Source: Paraniabella hibiscisoli (GTDB taxonomy: Bacteria; Bacteroidota; Bacteroidia; Chitinophagales; Chitinophagaceae). Taken from it: 64,000 bases of DNA. The stretch is from assembly GCF_022512515.1 (NCBI RefSeq), contig NZ_JAKWBK010000001.1, positions 3,224,001 through 3,288,000 of the forward strand, read 5' to 3'. Of the stretch, positions 35,135 through 47,404 are shown one piece after another. Numbering within the stretch: position 1 is the first letter of the stretch; each line of letters begins with the position of its first letter. The translations under genes were made by a program, and so were the position numbers. The notes beneath the pieces were generated by a model. The model was not told the DNA's origin. It made no database searches and saw only the letters and a program-made list of their open reading frames with translations.

Positions 35135-37203
35135 ATGAGAAACTATCTATTGCTTGTATTTTTTATTTGCTTTTTTACGACGGCTTTTGCACAGTCCCAC
35201 CGGCAATGGCTATCTTTAAATGAAGGCTGGGATTTTTATTGGGCCTATGATATGCGTCCTAACATTCCTAAAGAAAAAGTAAACCTGCCGCATACCTGGA
35301 ATGCACAGGAGGCACTCGAAGAAAAAACGCGTTATACGCGCGACGCAGCTTTTTACGAAAAGAAAATTCAGTTGCCCGCTACTACGCAACAACAACGGTA
35401 CTTCCTATATTTCGAAGGAGCCAATTCGTTTGCGCAGGTGTTTGTAAATAAAAAACTGGCGGGCGAGCATAAAGGGGATACACTGCTTTTTGCCTGGAAA
35501 TTACGGCTTTGGTACAGGCAGGGAAAGAAAACCAGCTACAGGTGTGGGTGTCGAATGCCATGCGTCCGGATATTTTGCCACTAACTGGTGACTTTAATAT
35601 TTACGGAGGTCTGCACCGGTCCGTACATTTACTAATAACCGGTGATAACTGTATTAGTCCTCTTGATTATGCATCGCCCGGCATTTATCTTACTCCAAAA
35701 CTGGTAACAAAACAAGCGGCAACGGTTGATATTGCTACCCGGCTATCTGTAAAAAAACCGGCGTGCCACTTACCGTAAGAAGTATATTGTATGATGCCAG
35801 CAAGAAAACAATCGGAATGGTGGAGTCGGCCGTCAAAAACGGAGATACCAGTGTTAATGCAGTATTAACTATACAAAACCCAAGGCTGTGGAATAGCCGG
35901 CAGGATCCGTATCTATACAAAATAGTAACCCAATTGAGGGAGCAGGGAAAAGTAGTGGATGAAGTAGAACAACCGCTGGGTTTGAGATACTACCGGGTGA
36001 GCTCCGATTCTGGTTTGTTTTTGAATGGCCGTTATCTCGATTTGTATGGCTTCGGCTTACATGAGGACGTTGCGGGGAAGGGTTCTGCAATGAGCCGCGG
36101 AGATTTTAAAAAAGATATAGACCTGGTATTGGAAACAGGTGCTAATGCTCTTCGTTTTACCCATTACCCGCATTCAGGCGAAATGTACCGCCTGGCAGAT
36201 AGCAGCGGCATTATTTTATGGTCAGAAATCCCGTTAGTAGGTCCGGGAGGTTATACCGGTACAGGTTATATGGCGAGCGCCTCTTTGCAGCACCAGGCTC
36301 GCCAACTTATGATAGAAATGATCCGTCAAAACTATAATCATCCTTCTGTTTTTTTCTGGGGCCTGTTTAACGAATTGAAGTTGGATTATGATAATCCAAT
36401 CCCTTTTCTTGAAGAATTAAATGCTCTGGCAAAAAATGAAGATCCATCAAGGCTTACAACCTGTGCCAGCTTTCTCGATAATGATCAGTTTAACCATGTG
36501 AGCGATCTTATTGCCTGGAATAAATACTATGGCTGGTATGGCGGTAAATTTTCAGATATAGGGCCATGGGCTGATAAACTACATCATCAGTTTCCCCGCA
36601 AACCAATAGCAATAAGCGAATATGGCGCTGGCGCGGCATTACCCAACATGCCGATTCATTACTGGCACCTGTTCCTACCGGAGAGTTTCACCCTGAAGAA
36701 TGGCAGACCGCTTTTCATGAAGCACATTGGAAAGAGATGGCAAAAAGGCCTTATCTCTGGGGTAAGTACATCTGGGTGTTGGCTGATTTTGGATCTTCTA
36801 TACGCACAGAAGGGGAGCGCGATGGCATTAATGATAAGGGATTGGTTACCTACGACAGGATCACTAAAAAAGATGCTTTTTTTATTACAAAGCCAACTGG
36901 AATTTTTCACCAATGATACATATTACTCAAAAGAGATTTGAACAACGTGCTAATAGCTTAACAGATATCAAAGTTTTTTCTAATCTCCCCGAGTTGGTGT
37001 TAATGATAAACGGGAAGTATGTAGCAACTGTAAAGCCCGATGCATTTAAAACCGCTGTTTTTAGCAGAGTAGAATTGCAGTCAGGTAATAATAAGATTAA
37101 AGTAACCGGTTCGGGGTCTTACAAAAATTTTAAGGATGAGTGCAGTTGGCTGGTCGAAGGTCATGGCTTCATAATACGCCCGCTAACCCAAAATAGTTTG
37201 TAG
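35135..37203 (+). CDS. Glycoside hydrolase family 2 (beta-galactosidase/glucuronidase-like), frameshifted
   Basis: About 690 residues with a signal peptide (TTAFAQS). The N-terminal sugar-binding jelly roll reads LNEGWDFYW and VNLPHTWNAQEALEE. An immunoglobulin-like domain follows, then the TIM barrel with YGFGLHEDVAGKG, TGANALRFTHYPHSGEMYRL and LWSEIPLVGPGG. FFWGLFNELK contains the acid/base Glu, and AISEYGAGAALP the nucleophile. Breaks near 35505, 35755, 36650 and 36900 split it into four segments; the third segment reads GLVTYDRITKKDAFF, then continues to a C-terminal beta domain (LVLMINGKYVATVKPDAFK). Most like Bacteroidota exo-beta-galactosidases. Sugar specificity is inference. Confidence 0.85.
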
Positions 37204-37268
37204 GTTGTTGACAATTAGAGTATTGTGAATTGTTAAAGATTTTCTCCCTCATTTTTTATGATTTTCCT

Positions 37269-37299
37269 TGACTTACTTCGGTAAAGAGTTCAAATTTGG
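37269..37299 (+). promoter_or_regulatory. Candidate sigma-ABfr type promoter of the SusC gene
   Basis: TTG at 37269-37271, a 20-base spacer and CAAATTTG at 37292-37299, seven of eight positions of TAnnTTTG. The predicted transcription start is about 37306, some 50 bases before the SusC ATG at 37355. It follows the GH2 gene by 66 bases. Confidence 0.5.
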
Positions 37300-37354
37300 G
37301 AATATATACGGTTAAGCGGCTGTCATCAATTATTTTACAAAACAAATTCAAAGT

Positions 37355-40300
37355 ATGAGAATGTTTTCTTTTAAAGAAAAATGCCCATTTTTTTATCTCT
37401 CAATATTATTTTTAATAACAGGAGGGCATTTATTTGCCCAAAACCAGCAGGTGAGTGGGTTGGTAACCGACTCATCGGGCACACCGATTGCTGGTGTATC
37501 AGTAACCATCGAAGGAAGTAATCTGAGCACTCAAACCAATGCCTCAGGGAAATACACTATAAACACATCCCCCAATACCATATTGATATTTTCATTTATT
37601 GGATATGATACTGAAGAACGTAAGATAACGGGTAGTGTTTTAAACATAGCCCTGCGCAGGGCCGCTGCCGGATCGTTAGATGATGTAGTGGTTATTGGAT
37701 ATGGAGCAGTGAAACGTAAAGATCTTACCACAGCTGTTGGATCGGTAAATATGCCGGATCTGCAGAAGGCACCGGTGCGTTCCTTTGATGAAGCATTGGC
37801 CGGCAGGGTAGCCGGTGTACAGGTGAGCTCCCAAGACGGCCAACCCGGGGCCGGTATTAATATACTGGTAAGGGGGCCGGATCTATTAATCTTGACGCGT
37901 CGCCCTTGTATGTAATAGATGGCTTTCCTATGTATGCCTCTAATTTTAACACGAATCAGTTAGATCCAAATAACATTGAGTCGATCGAAGTTTTAAAAGA
38001 CGCCGCTGCTACAACTATATATGGTGCCAGCGGTGCCAATGGTGTTATACTAATTACCACCAAAAGAGGTAAAGTGGCCCCTCCTTCTATTTCTGTTACT
38101 ACCTGGTATGGTGTGCAGAATAATATAGGGAAAATGGATATGCTTAATACAGAAGAATGGGCCAAGTTGCAAATAGATAATAAGCTAACCGCAGCCACTT
38201 ACACTAATCCTAACTTATATCCCCCGATTATTACAGCAGTAGTTATGCCATCTCTAATAACCCCTTGCACCTTTATAACTATTATAAGGATAGCACGACT
38301 GCTTTCGATATGGGTGACCTGATTTACCGTTCAGCCAATTCGTATAATGTTTCTCTTGATATAACCGGCGGAAACGATAAAACCAAGTATTCCATATCAG
38401 GAAACTATAATAGCCAGGAGGGTACTATTATTAACTCGGATTATAAGCGGTATCTTGGTAAATTGACCCTTGATCAGGTTATGAGTGATAAGTTTAAGGT
38501 GGGACTTTCGGTATCTTATATTTATGCTATACAAGGCGGTATTTCTACTTACACCGGTTTTAACGGCTCTAATACGGCCAGTCTGATGTATAGTATTTTG
38601 GGTTATAAGCCTTTTCTGGAGCCAGCTAACCTGGATGCTGCTACCGATGATTTAACGGACCCGACCATTACCAGTCAATTCAACTATTTCTTCAATCCCT
38701 ATATCAACCAAAAGCATTTATATCGCAAAAACCATAGCACTACCTTGCTTGCGAACGGTTATGCTGAGTATGCTATCAACAGTCATTTAAAGCTAAGGTC
38801 AACCGTGGGAGTTAATTACCTAAGCTATAAGAGTCTTGCTTTTAACGATTCTCTTACCGTTTATGGGAGCAGGCTTACGACCATAGGTGCAGCCGGTCCT
38901 AACGGCTCTGTTAACCAGGGTAGTCAACCCACCTGGGTAAACGAAAATGTATTAACGTATATCAATACTTTTAATAAGAATCATAATCTTACAGCTCTGG
39001 TTGGCCAAAGCCAGTCGGGATTTAGAGCTGTTAATTATGGTTACTCGGGTCTGGGAGTTACAAATCCCGGATTAGGTATTTATGGTTTATCGCAAACCAA
39101 TAGTGGTACGGTAAATCCAATCGGTACCAGCGCTGTTGAGTGGACAAAAGCATCTTTTTTGGCAGATTTATGTATAATTATAAGTCAAGGTATTATCTCT
39201 CAGGTACTTTACGGCGCGATGGCTCCTCGAGATTTGCAGCGGGCAACAGATGGGGACTTTTCCTGCTTTAAGCGCGAAATGGAGTGTTAGTTCGGAATCT
39301 TTCTGGAAAAAGATCAAGCCTGTTGTTTCTAATGCCGGCATACGTTTTAGTTATGGAGCTACCGGTAATGATAATACAGCGGCCATCAGCAATTATCCCT
39401 TCCTAACATTAATACAAACCGGTATCGCGCCCAACGGTGGCCTTACTATTATTAATGGAACTACTAACGGTGTATCTCAAATCACCGGTGCATTTGTGCC
39501 TGTTGCCGGCAATCCCGATCTGGTATGGGAATCACAAAAAACATATAACGCAGGTTTGGATCTGGGCTTTTTAAAAAACAGGATTACTGTTACCATAGAA
39601 GCCTACGTGAAAACAAGTGATGGCTTGTTATTTAATGCACCTATTCCAACTTCTACAGGATTTAAAACCTTACTGCAAAACATAGGAAAATACAAAACAA
39701 AGGACTGGAATATACGCTTAATACGATTAATGTTCAACATAAAGATTTTAAATGGACATCCAGTTTCAACATAAGTTTCAACGCCAACAAAGTATTGGAA
39801 CTTGCAAATAATACAGACGCGCTGGTATTAGGTGTTCCCTGGGGTAACGCGGCATCGAATGCTTATATTTTAAAAAAGGCCAGGCGCTGGGTTTGATGTA
39901 CGGTTACCTGTGGGAGGGGAATTATCAGTATAGTGATTTTATAAAAAATAGTGCAGGTCAGTTTATTTTAAGAGATGACGTGCCTACCAACCAAACTACC
40001 AGAAGTAACAGTCCAACAAGCGCTCCACAGCCCGGCGATATTAAGTTTAAAGATATCAATGGGGATGGCGTCATGAATAGTACCGACCTGACCGTTATTG
40101 GAAGAGGGTTGCCGGTACACTATGGCGGATTTGGTAATAATATAAATTATAAAAATTTTGACTTGAATATTTTCTTTCAGTGGAGTTATGGCAGTGATAT
40201 TCAAAATGCCAACCGTATGGTATTTGAAAATCCGGGCACAACCAATCTGAATCAGTTTGCATCTGTTACGAATAGGTGGACACCGCATAATCAAAATAAC

Positions 40301-40612
40301 GAACTCTTCCGGGCAGGACAAGGCGCGCCACAAGGGCCTGCTGTGCTGTCATCAAGAACAGTGGAGGATGGGTCTTATCTAAGATTGAAGACAGCGCAAC
40401 TGGGATATAATTTACCAAAAGAGCTATTAAAGAGATCTGGCATAAAGCAATTGCGTGTTTATGCTTCTGCTCAAAATTTAATTACGTGGACTAAATACAA
40501 GGGGTATGATCCCGAAGTTGCTACTTTTTATTCCCAGGTCACGCCGGGGTTTGACTGGGCAGCTTATCCACGTGCCCGAACTGTAACCATTGGTGCTAAT
40601 ATAACTCTTTAA
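37355..40612 (+). CDS. SusC/RagA-family TonB-dependent transporter (frameshifted)
   Basis: About 1086 residues. Signal peptide, regulatory domain (VSGLVTDSSGTPIAGVSVTI), a TonB-contact-like stretch VVVIGYGAVKRKDLT, the plug with LAGRVAGVQVSSQDGQPG and LKDAAATTIYGASGANGVIL, and a barrel that ends in ARTVTIGANITL. Breaks near 37870, 38225, 39145, 39250, 39690 and 39860; checked ones need one more base in a short run, for example G5 to G6 at 37870 restoring VRGAGSINLDASPLYVIDG. It imports the target glycan of the plus-strand locus with the SusD 20 bases downstream. Confidence 0.92.
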
Positions 40613-40631
40613 TACTATTTAAATTTTTGAT

Positions 40632-42400
40632 ATGAACCGTATATTTTATTTGCTTATAGCAGGAGCAGTTTTTTTCTGCAGCTCCTGCGAAAAGTTCCTT
40701 GATAAAGCAGCGCTTGATAAAATCACCAATGATAATTACTACCAGGATGCCAGCCAGCTGAACGCAGCGGTAAACGGTATTTATAACCGGGTGCTTATTA
40801 GCGGATATGGACAAAATGGCCCTGCTGGCCAGGCACAAACCTTAAACGGACATTTCACTTATAGTGATGAAGCTATACAACTTAACGCTGCTTTAAATGT
40901 AAATAATTATGCCAGCTATATTTTTGATAATTCTAATGTAGCTGTGGAGAATCTGTGGCAGGGCATGTACCAGGCTATTTATCATGCAAACAGTTTAATC
41001 GCAAATGTCGATAAAAACCCCGCTATTGATGCTTCAGCCCGTAGCTATGCTTTGGGCCAGGCCCTGTTTTTAAGAGGCTATGCTTTTTATGTGCTTGCAA
41101 GCCATTTTGGAGGCGTGCCACTTAGGTAGAAACCAATATGATTTCCACCAGCAATTTGCCCTTGGCAAGAGCATCTTTGGCCGATACATACGGGCAGGCT
41201 GTATCGGATATCAGGTTATCTATCCCCATGTTAAAGACGGCAGGGGCTACTAATACACCTAGTTTGGTTTCGCGTACAGCTGCGCAGGGTGTTTTGGCCA
41301 GGGTATTTTTAACAATGGCAGGCCCTGGAACCGGTGACCCTGCTACCACCATTAGCCTGAATGATCCCAGGTATTATGATAGCACTATTTATTATGCACA
41401 GCAGGTAGTTAACTCCAATGAACACAGTCTGTATACAGCGAAGCAGGGAATGACCTTTCCTGACAGTAGCTTCGCTTATATTTTCATCAATGAATCCAGG
41501 CAAATAACCAATATCAAAGAATGTATATGGGAAGCTACATTTTCGGGTAATGATGTAGCCTCTCAATACCCTGTAACCTTACAGGGAGCGACCGGTATTT
41601 TTGCCGGCCCGCCCTGTAATGCAACCAGCCCTACAGATTATGGTATTATAGGCACCTGCTTTAATGCGGTAAATGTTCCCAAAGGAGTTTATGACTTATT
41701 TGGTAACGGTGATTTGCGACGTGACTGGACAATATGCCCCTACTACTATACCACTGTAAAAGCTGGCGTTACTCCAACCCAACCTTCAGATTATAACAGA
41801 TCCAATTACCCTACTCAACCACATGAATACTATGTTCGTCCGCAGGGAAAATGGAGAAGAGAGTTTGAAACTATTGTACCCAAAAGCAGGTTCTCTTCCC
41901 CGGAGTCTTTTCCTATACTGCGTTTCAGCGACGTTTTGTTAATGCTGGCAGAAGCCGAGCTGATGTCACCTACTGGCAATAGATCAGATGCACTGGAAAA
42001 AGTAAACATGGTTAGGAGACGAGGTTATGGCTTCCCGGTAAACACCGGCAATGCTTTGTCGGATCTTACGGCACTTACCCTAAACGATATTGTAGATGAA
42101 CGCACCCGCGAGCTGGCTTTTGAAGGACATCGCTGGGTTGATCTGCGCCGGTGGGGTATATACGACACTAAAATGCGTGCGCTTCAGGCGCGCATGGAAG
42201 CTGATGGTGTCAATACTGCCAACGGATCGCATGGTAATGGTAACCAGTTTTATGGCGGTATGACTAACAGAACCATGAATTTTCGATCGGGTTATCAATA
42301 TATAGTTAATGCTAATAGTTCCGACAAATTTGCATTATTGCCAATACCCCTTACAGAAACATCGACCAATCAACTTATTGTACAAAATCCCGGATGGTAG
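40632..42400 (+). CDS. SusD/RagB-family lipoprotein (one frameshift)
   Basis: About 589 residues. Lipobox FFCSSC, then EKFLDKAALDKITNDNYYQ. The conserved helix ALFLRGYAFYVLASHFGGVP ends at a break near 41127; one base rejoins it to the middle and C-terminal parts, which carry FPILRFSDVLLMLAEAELMS and RTRELAFEGHRWVDLRRWG. Complete SusD architecture. Follows SusC by 20 bases and precedes DUF5017 by 34. Confidence 0.93.
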
Positions 42401-42433
42401 TCAACGGTGTTGATACTAAAAAATTAAATAATT

Positions 42434-43417
42434 ATGCGTATTTACTACTCACTAATAGTAAGCTTGCTGCTGGTGGCCGGATTATGGGCCTGCAAGCGGG
42501 AGATAGCACTTTCTCCGTCAGATTTCCAGGTTACAACCGACAGCGCTTCCTATACCCGTGGCGGACTTACAACTTTCAAATTTACCGGCAATCCCGATAA
42601 TATTACTTTTTACTCAGGCAGCTGGGGCATGCGATACCAGTATGCCAACCGGTTCATCGATACCAGCGGTACAGCTATACTTACTTTTTCTACCGCGGTT
42701 AACACAGCCGGTAGCAGCGGAGAATTATCGCTATGGTACTCTACAGACTACACCAACGATACGTCCAGGTTGGGTGCTGCTTCCTGGACAAATGTGAATT
42801 CCATTGCTCCCATTCAATGGGCCACTACCGCTACAGCTACCTCATCGGGCGCTATCGATTTAACCCGGTTAAAATCTGCAGGTAAGCCTATTTACCTGGC
42901 TTTTAAATACACGGCTTCGGCTGGAGCTACGCAAAGAAAATGGACCATAACACCATTAACCCTTATACATAAGCCCGTTAACGACACTACTTATACAATT
43001 TTAAACCTGGCAGGGGTTAATCCTGTATATGCAGCAGGCGCTCCCCAGCTGGTGAGCAGCCCGGGCTGGGTAGCGGTAAACAAAAGCAGGAACCCCACGG
43101 CTGCAGAACGTTGGACACCTGCGGCATCTACCAACGCTACTACCAACTTTGTAATAGGAGGTACCACTAATACGGCTATCGCTGTAGACACAGAGCAATG
43201 GTTAATTGCCGGTCCGATAAATCTTTCCCAGGTGCTACATGATGTGCCCACTGCTATTGTAAAAACAATGAGTAGTGTAGCCGCTGCCGACCTGGCGCCG
43301 GCATATGCTTTCAGATATACCCTGCCCGGAACGTATAAGGCGGTATTTGTGGGAAGCAGCCAGAATCCGGATAAGGGCGAAACCACCGTTCGGTCGGTTA
43401 CGATAATAGTGAAATAA
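42434..43417 (+). CDS. DUF5017-type surface lipoprotein
   Basis: Intact, 327 residues. Lipobox GLWAC at about residue 20, then KREIALSPSDFQV and a beta-rich body (NITFYSGSWGMRYQYANR, ELSLWYSTDYTND, KPIYLAFKYT) and a PKD/Ig-like C-terminus ending TVRSVTIIVK. The YSGSWGMRYQ pattern is what I associate with DUF5017. Its place directly after SusD is that of SusE/SusF-type surface glycan-binding proteins, so a binding role is likely but not shown. Confidence 0.72.
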   Translation: MRIYYSLIVSLLLVAGLWACKREIALSPSDFQVTTDSASYTRGGLTTFKFTGNPDNITFYSGSWGMRYQYANRFIDTSGTAILTFSTAVNTAGSSGELSLWYSTDYTNDTSRLGAASWTNVNSIAPIQWATTATATSSGAIDLTRLKSAGKPIYLAFKYTASAGATQRKWTITPLTLIHKPVNDTTYTILNLAGVNPVYAAGAPQLVSSPGWVAVNKSRNPTAAERWTPAASTNATTNFVIGGTTNTAIAVDTEQWLIAGPINLSQVLHDVPTAIVKTMSSVAAADLAPAYAFRYTLPGTYKAVFVGSSQNPDKGETTVRSVTIIVK

Positions 43418-43539
43418 AAGGTCCTTATAAAGGATCTCTCAATGATAACAAACATCTTACTCGGAACAGAGCATATGATGCAAACACGCCATTACACCAT
43501 TCTTAATAGTAATAATCATAGAACACAACAAAATATTCA

Positions 43540-44942
43540 ATGAAAAAAGTTTCTTTCTCTTTTTTCAAATGGCCTGCAGGGCGATAGCTACTGTGATAAT
43601 TATTTTTTTTATATGCAGTCCAAAGCACAGGAACTGCTTCCAACACCATCCTGGGCAAAAGAAGCACCCGAACAAAAAGCAAAACGTTTAAAGTGGTGGA
43701 CACATGATCGTTTAGGAATGTTTATTCATTGGGGTTTATACGCAGTTCCGGCCCGCCATGAATGGGTACAGTTTAGAGAAAAAATAACCCCGCAGGATTA
43801 CCGTAAGTATTTTGATCAATTTAATCCCGATTTATACGATCCTGTTGAGTGGGCCAAAGAAGCCAAAGCCGCAGGTATGAAATATGTTGTATTAACCACC
43901 AAACACCATGAAGGATTTTGTATGTGGAATACCAAATACACCGACTATAAGGTAACCAATACACCCTACGGGAAAGATATTTTAAAATCTTTTGTAGATG
44001 CTTTCAGGGAACAGGGCATACGTATTGGATTGTATTACTCTCTTATCGATTGGCATCATCCGGATTTTATATATGACAACCAGCATCCTGCTACTCCTGT
44101 GAAACCCGAAGAAAGAGCTGCCGCTAACCAGGCGCGTGATATGAAAAAGTACCAGGAGTATATGAAAAAGCAGGTAACCGAACTGCTTACTCAATACGGT
44201 CGGGTAGATGAATTGTTTTTTGATTTTTCCTACCAGGGAAAAGGACATAATGAATGGGATTCAGAAGGACTTTTAAAACTGGTACGTAAACTACAGCCCG
44301 ACATCATTGTAAACGACAGGCTTGATTTGAATAACACCGACTGGGGGTGGGACTACAAAACACCAGAGCAGTTTATGCCAAAAGAATGGGTAAAAGTAAA
44401 CGGTGCGAAAGTGCCCTGGGAAACCTGCCAGACTTTTTCCGGATCCTGGGGTATTACAGAGATGAATATTCCTGGAAGAGTTCTTTACAACTTATAGTAA
44501 TGCTGATAGAAACGGTGGGCAAAGGAGGCAACCTTTTGCTGAATGTAGGCCCTACTGCACGTGGAAATTTTGATGAACGGGCCAGCGAGCGGCTGGATAA
44601 AATAGGGCAGTGGATGAAATTCAATAGTCCCTCAATTTATGGCTGTACAGCGGCACCTGACATGTTTAAAAACCTGAAAACTGCCTGCTTACCTATAATG
44701 CCGATAAAAAGCGGCTCTATATACATGTATTGAACTGGCCCTTTAAAACACTTACACTTGAGGGATACAAAAATAAGTTTAAATATGCCAGACTTTTAAG
44801 AGATGGTTCTGAACTTAAATTCTCGACGGTAACCAAAGCCGCCGGCCATACTACAGAAACTGCCGGGGAAAATGATGTGATGCTGCAAATGCCCGTACAG
44901 GCTCCCGGCGATGAGGTGCCGGTCATTGAAATGATTCTGTAA
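43540..44942 (+). CDS. Second alpha-L-fucosidase, GH29 (frameshifted)
   Basis: About 467 residues. Start at 43540 gives a signal peptide after two repaired T-runs near 43565 and 43605. The body reads WWTHDRLGMFIHWGLYAVPA, YVVLTTKHHEGFCMWNTKYT and GRVDELFFDFSYQGK, where the Asp of FFDF is the expected nucleophile; one G added near 44452 restores SWGYYRDEYSWKSS, and KGGNLLLNVGPTARG follows. A last break near 44690 reads on to LYIHVLNWPFKTLTL. It differs clearly from the first GH29 (HWGLYAVPARHEW against HFGINTFSNLEW), so the two probably belong to different subfamilies and linkages. Confidence 0.9.
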
Positions 44943-44959
44943 CCACATAAATTACTTAC

Positions 44960-46529
44960 ATGCGATTGTTATTTTTTCTGAGCCTGTTTTTAATTGTCAT
45001 ATTTTATGACACACGGAGCCAGGGTTTATGTCCTGTCATTCCGCAACCGGTTCATGCAAATCAATATGCGGGCAATTTTTTATTAAGTGAAAACACGGCG
45101 TTGGTGCTAGACGATGCTGTTTTGCAACCCGTAGCCTGGTATTTAAAAAGGCAACTGCTATCGCAGAACCATTGTGCCCTTGCCATCCGAAATAATGCTG
45201 GTACAGGTCTCATTAAACTTTCAATCAGTAAAAAGGGACGAAAAGATGAAGCATATGATCTTATGATGAATAGCAAGCAGGTGCATATTTCCGGCGAAAC
45301 TGAGAAAGGTGTTTTTACGGAGTTGTTTCTTTTTGCAATTAGTATATCATGGAGAAAAATTAAATAGTACAGTTGCCATTCCTTGCTGGAATATTAAGGA
45401 TGTTCCTTTATACGAGTGGAGGGGCCTCATGTTGGATGAATCGCGTCATTTTTTTGGTATGGATAAAGTAAAGTCTCTTTTAGACTGGATGGCTTATTAC
45501 AAGCTCAACCGCTTTCATTGGCACCTTACGGATGAGCCTGCATGGCGACTGGAAGTTAAACAATACCCTTTGCTCACGCTTGTGGGAGGAATTGGTACAT
45601 ATACCAACCCTGGCGCTCCTTCGCAATTTTACACGCAAAAACAGGTTGCTGAAATTATACGATATGCTGCCGAAAGAAATATTGTAGTGCTACCTGAGAT
45701 AGACATGCCTGGCCATGCCACGGCAGCCAACAGGGCTTATCCCCAATTTAGTGGCGGTGGCATGAAAAACATCCGGAATTTACCTTTCACCCCGGCAAGC
45801 AGACCACGTATAGTTATTTGACGCATATCCTTAAAGAAGTGAACGCACTTTTTCCATCTAAAATGATACACCTGGGCGGTGACGAAGTGAGTTTTGGTAA
45901 CGATAAATGGATGGCCGATAAAGAAGTGCAAACATTGATACAACAACAGGGAATTAAAGATGTATTAGGTGTGGAGCGTTATTTTATGCGTCGCATAGCT
46001 GACTCTGTATTTAAAATGGATGCCAAAGTGCTGGCCTGGGATGAAGTGGTGGATATGGGTCTTCCGCAGGATCAAACTATTGTTTTTTGGTGGCGGCATG
46101 ATAAACCCGGACAACTATCCAGGTCTTTAAATAAAGGCTACCCAACCGTAATTTGCCCGAGAGTGCCCTTTTATTTCGATTTTGTGCAGGATAGCACACA
46201 TACTATGGGGCGTAAGTGGGATGGCGTTTATAATCCTTTAAAAGATGTTTACGGATTCGATATAAATAAATGGCCGGGTATTACTTCGAAAAATAAAAAA
46301 ATGGTACTGGGTATTCAGGCGAATGTATGGACAGAAACCATGACAAACAATTATAGACTTGACTATATGATCTATCCCAGAATTGCCGCTCTTGCCGAAA
46401 CAGCCTGGTCTTCGGAAGAGCAAAAATTATGATACTTTTTCAAGTAAGTTAAAAAAGCATTTTCCTTTATATGAATCATCCGGAATTAATTTCTATAATC
46501 CTTTTAGTATTGTTGGTATTGCAGTTTAA
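44960..46529 (+). CDS. Beta-N-acetylhexosaminidase, GH20 (frameshifted)
   Basis: About 523 residues with a signal peptide. The N-terminal GH20b domain leads to the barrel: YEWRGLMLDESRHFFGMDKV, LNRFHWHLTDEPAWRLEV, IVVLPEIDMPGHATAANRAY, and the catalytic HLGGDEVSF whose Asp-Glu pair is diagnostic. KVLAWDEVVDMG and GIQANVWTETMTN close the site. Breaks near 45322, 45342, 45768 and 46424, each repaired by one T or A; after the last the frame ends at 46529 with NPFSIVGIAV. It releases terminal GlcNAc or GalNAc, last gene of the plus-strand locus and convergent with the META gene 44 bases on. Confidence 0.92.
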
Positions 46530-46573
46530 AAGCGCTTATCCGCTATCAGGAGATACTGAAATACTGGGCAAAC

Positions 46574-47371
46574 TTATTTTCTTTGCAGCCGCATTACTGC
46601 AATATCTCCCATGATGAGATTTAATGTATTGCCCGAAACGCTGAATTGACTAATGCTTTGCAGTGTTTTAAAGAAAGTACTTTCTCCTGCCCCCGGGCAA
46701 GCCATCCTGGTACTGGCTGGCATACCAAATCTTATTTTACTGCCGTCTATTTTAATTGAAGAGCGGAAGCTATTGCAACTGCTGTTGCCTGTAGCTACAG
46801 TATCTGGCAGGTTAAAGGTGATAGTCGGTTTTTTATCGGGATACAATCCTTCAAATGCAATACGTGGCCCGGAAATATAATCCACTTCCCAGGTGCCGTT
46901 TAGCTGACTGGCAATATTGTTGTCTACTACCTGAAACCGTGCCAACGGAGCCATGCGGGCTTTGTTTAAAGAAAGAACATTGTTGTTGACCGTAAAGTTA
47001 TCTGCTTTACCAAAAACTTCTTTTAACTGGTTTTCTACCATCATATTTTCGCAGGCCATCATAGTAGACATGCCCTGGCTAAACGTTATCCGGCCTTTAT
47101 CGGTAACAGTATAAGTACCTCCCAGTCCATTACATCCGCCGGACGCAGTATATCTTTTATTCGTATCATTAAACTCAATAAACGGTTCTTTGTCGTTAAT
47201 ACGATCAGCAACAGGTTGGCCGTTCAATTCAATAAGCTTCCACTTTTTTCCGGTGATAGAAGTTGCTGTCATAGTGGATGCGGTTTCATTGGACTGTGTT
47301 GCTTTTTTTGTATTACCGCAGGCATTACATAAAAAAGCTAAGCCCAGGATAATATAGTAAGGCTGTTTCAT
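46574..47371 (-). CDS. Lipoprotein with two META (HslJ-like) domains
   Basis: Intact, 265 residues. Lipobox LCNAC near residue 18. The first META domain has KKWKLIELNGQPV, ASGGCNGLGGTYTV and FSQGMSTMMACE; the second has LNGTWEVDYISGPR, GNSSCNSFRSSIKI and ASTRMACPGAGES, so the same Cys-containing layout occurs twice. META domains occur in HslJ-type envelope stress proteins of unclear biochemical function. Neither neighbour suggests its job. Probably monocistronic. Confidence 0.8.
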   Translation of the reverse strand: MKQPYYIILGLAFLCNACGNTKKATQSNETASTMTATSITGKKWKLIELNGQPVADRINDKEPFIEFNDTNKRYTASGGCNGLGGTYTVTDKGRITFSQGMSTMMACENMMVENQLKEVFGKADNFTVNNNVLSLNKARMAPLARFQVVDNNIASQLNGTWEVDYISGPRIAFEGLYPDKKPTITFNLPDTVATGNSSCNSFRSSIKIDGSKIRFGMPASTRMACPGAGESTFFKTLQSISQFSVSGNTLNLIMGDIAVMRLQRK

Positions 47372-47404
47372 GGATAAAAATTTTGCTGCAAATTTACGAT
47401 TGTT

